Made by a program: the position numbers and the translations under genes | Shown: one piece after another, positions 63,249 through 64,000 of the stretch | How the letters are laid out: every line of letters starts with the position of its first letter | Numbering within the stretch: position 1 is the first letter of the stretch | DNA from: Arcticibacter sp. | GTDB lineage: Bacteria; Bacteroidota; Bacteroidia; 2-12-FULL-35-15 | DNA: 64,000 bases | Assembly (NCBI GenBank): GCA_021155045.1 | Contig: JAJNQB010000021.1 | Coordinates: forward strand, 148,484-212,483 | Reading direction: 5' to 3' | Notes under the pieces: generated by a model | What the model was told of the DNA's origin: nothing | The model's input: the letters and a program-made list of their open reading frames with translations, nothing else | Databases searched by the model: none

Positions 63249-63368
63249 AACCTGACAAGAGGTACCGCGAAGCACCCGAATACAAGTAAACTAAAGCTCA
63301 CGCCTTTGCGTGTGCATTTAGACTTATCTTGTATCCTTTCTGAAATTCGCGGTTTCCTTGTCAAGATT
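63249..63368. repeat. 120-bp nested-hairpin element
   Basis: Three nested imperfect stems: outer TGACAAGAGGTACCGCGAA with TTCGCGGTTTCCTTGTCA, middle TACAAGTAAACTAAA with TTTAGACTTATCTTGTA, inner GCTCACGC with GCGTGTGC. No ORF matches it convincingly and there is no terminator-like T run. It resembles a palindromic mobile repeat or a structured RNA. Confidence 0.65.
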
Positions 63369-63576
63369 AGCTAACGCTAATTGTTATGTGTTATTAAATT
63401 TTGATTATTTCATTCATTATATTTTTTAACTAAACAAATATAAAATAAAAAACCTACACATTGCTGTGCAGGTAAAAAAACTAATTATAATCAGGGTAAT
63501 AAGAAGTTTTTTGTTTTAAACATGAAACATAAAACAATCGAAAATATAAATTGTTTACTAAAAAAGCAAATCAAAA

Positions 63577-64000
63577 TTATTCCCTCACAGGAGCTTCGCT
63601 CGTTACCTTTACTTTAAAACTACCTTTTTCTGTCGCATCTAAATTACTAACCGTAATAAAGTTCGCTTTTATCTTTACTTCTATTTCTTTCTCCGGTTCT
63701 ATTTTTATTGCATTTTCATCACCTATATCGCAAGGTGGCAAATGGTCGCCACAGTATAGTAAAGTTGTTCTACCTGTGTTTTTTAATTTACTTCCATCAA
63801 TTACCCTGTTTATTGTTTTTACCTCCTTGGCATTTAAAATCACTTCTATCGTTTTACTTCCTTTCCCTAAATCTATTATCTCTCTTGCATTCACATAAGT
63901 ATTGTAAAACGTTTCGTTTGTTTCTTTAAACTGTATCATCAGTTTATCCAATCTTTTCTTTAATATAATATCCGTTTCACCAAACAATTCGTTTATCTCC
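63577..64000 (-). CDS. Hypothetical protein, 5' end beyond window
   Basis: At least 140 residues: the frame stays open to the right edge (codons for EINE precede LFGETDIILKKR), so the start is outside. A helical N-terminal stretch (LKKRLDKLMIQFKETNETFYNTYVNAREII) leads into a beta-rich domain with LKNTGRTTLLYCGDHLPPCDIG, in which two cysteines may pair, and KIEPEKEIEVKIKANFITVSN. The family is not recognised. Confidence 0.6.
   Translation of the reverse strand, partial: EINELFGETDIILKKRLDKLMIQFKETNETFYNTYVNAREIIDLGKGSKTIEVILNAKEVKTINRVIDGSKLKNTGRTTLLYCGDHLPPCDIGDENAIKIEPEKEIEVKIKANFITVSNLDATEKGSFKVKVTSEAPVRE

Noticed and set aside
63105..63374. Plus-strand 89-residue frame across repeat copy B and the nested hairpin
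   Set aside because: Its sequence is dictated by the palindromic elements and shows no domain.
63360..63395. Possible integron attC-like end (TAACGCTAATTGTTATG)
   Set aside because: The core does not fit the GTTRRRY consensus well and no integrase or cassette array is present.
1..64000. tRNA, rRNA or transposase genes
   Set aside because: I looked in the gaps between genes for tRNA T-loop-like sequences and for transposase motifs and saw none; a dedicated covariance-model scan would be decisive.

Overview
The window is AT-rich DNA from a member of the Bacteroidota, probably a Flavobacteriales/Chitinophagales-like lineage. The grounds are: type IX secretion (T9SS) C-terminal sorting domains on several secreted proteins; a GldI-like gliding-motility prolyl isomerase; DUF1343/NamZ and Porin_10-type proteins; a ribosomal superoperon without tuf between fusA and rpsJ and without adk between secY and map; almost no Shine-Dalgarno sequences; and promoter-like TAnnTTTG boxes. 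I saw no rRNA, tRNA, CRISPR array, transposase or phage gene.

Layout. 1-16.9 kb: a UbiD-type decarboxylase cut by the left edge, a secreted M1 aminopeptidase, a beta-barrel porin, lpxD, a PlsC-like acyltransferase, a DUF2459 protein, a NamZ-type muramidase, a LolC/E-type permease, proline dehydrogenase, a repeat-rich coiled-coil protein and a pair of orphan genes. 17.0-21.7 kb: four tandem FKBP prolyl-isomerase genes carrying about eight FKBP domains, followed by a DHH phosphoesterase. 21.8-25.1 kb: ndk, a PabA/TrpG amidotransferase and a PIF1-like helicase. 25.2-29.8 kb: a complete cyanophycin module of synthetase, cyanophycinase and isoaspartyl dipeptidase. 29.9-34.3 kb: mnmE and two FAD oxidoreductases. 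34.6-54.6 kb, all on the minus strand: a str-S10-spc-alpha superoperon running from rpsL to rplQ, then carA. 54.8-62.7 kb, minus strand: a giant multidomain T9SS protein followed by three tandem paralogues that share one of its domains. 62.7-64 kb: repeats, a doubtful small gene and a partial gene at the right edge.

How the genes work together. The superoperon supplies translation, secretion (SecY) and transcription (RpoA) components. The cyanophycin genes would make, depolymerise and finish digesting an Asp-Arg nitrogen store. The FKBP set, LpxD, porin, LolC/E-like permease, NamZ and T9SS cargo all act at the envelope.

The most unusual signals are: (1) long palindromes inside the signal-peptide codons of the three tandem T9SS paralogues, two of them perfect but with different sequences, apparently perfected in opposite directions, plus a relic start codon of a lost fourth copy; (2) families of short hairpin-forming spacers inserted between ribosomal genes; (3) several genes whose only plausible start is TTG; (4) dispersed and tandem intergenic repeats. 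All assignments come from reading the sequence; no database search was run.
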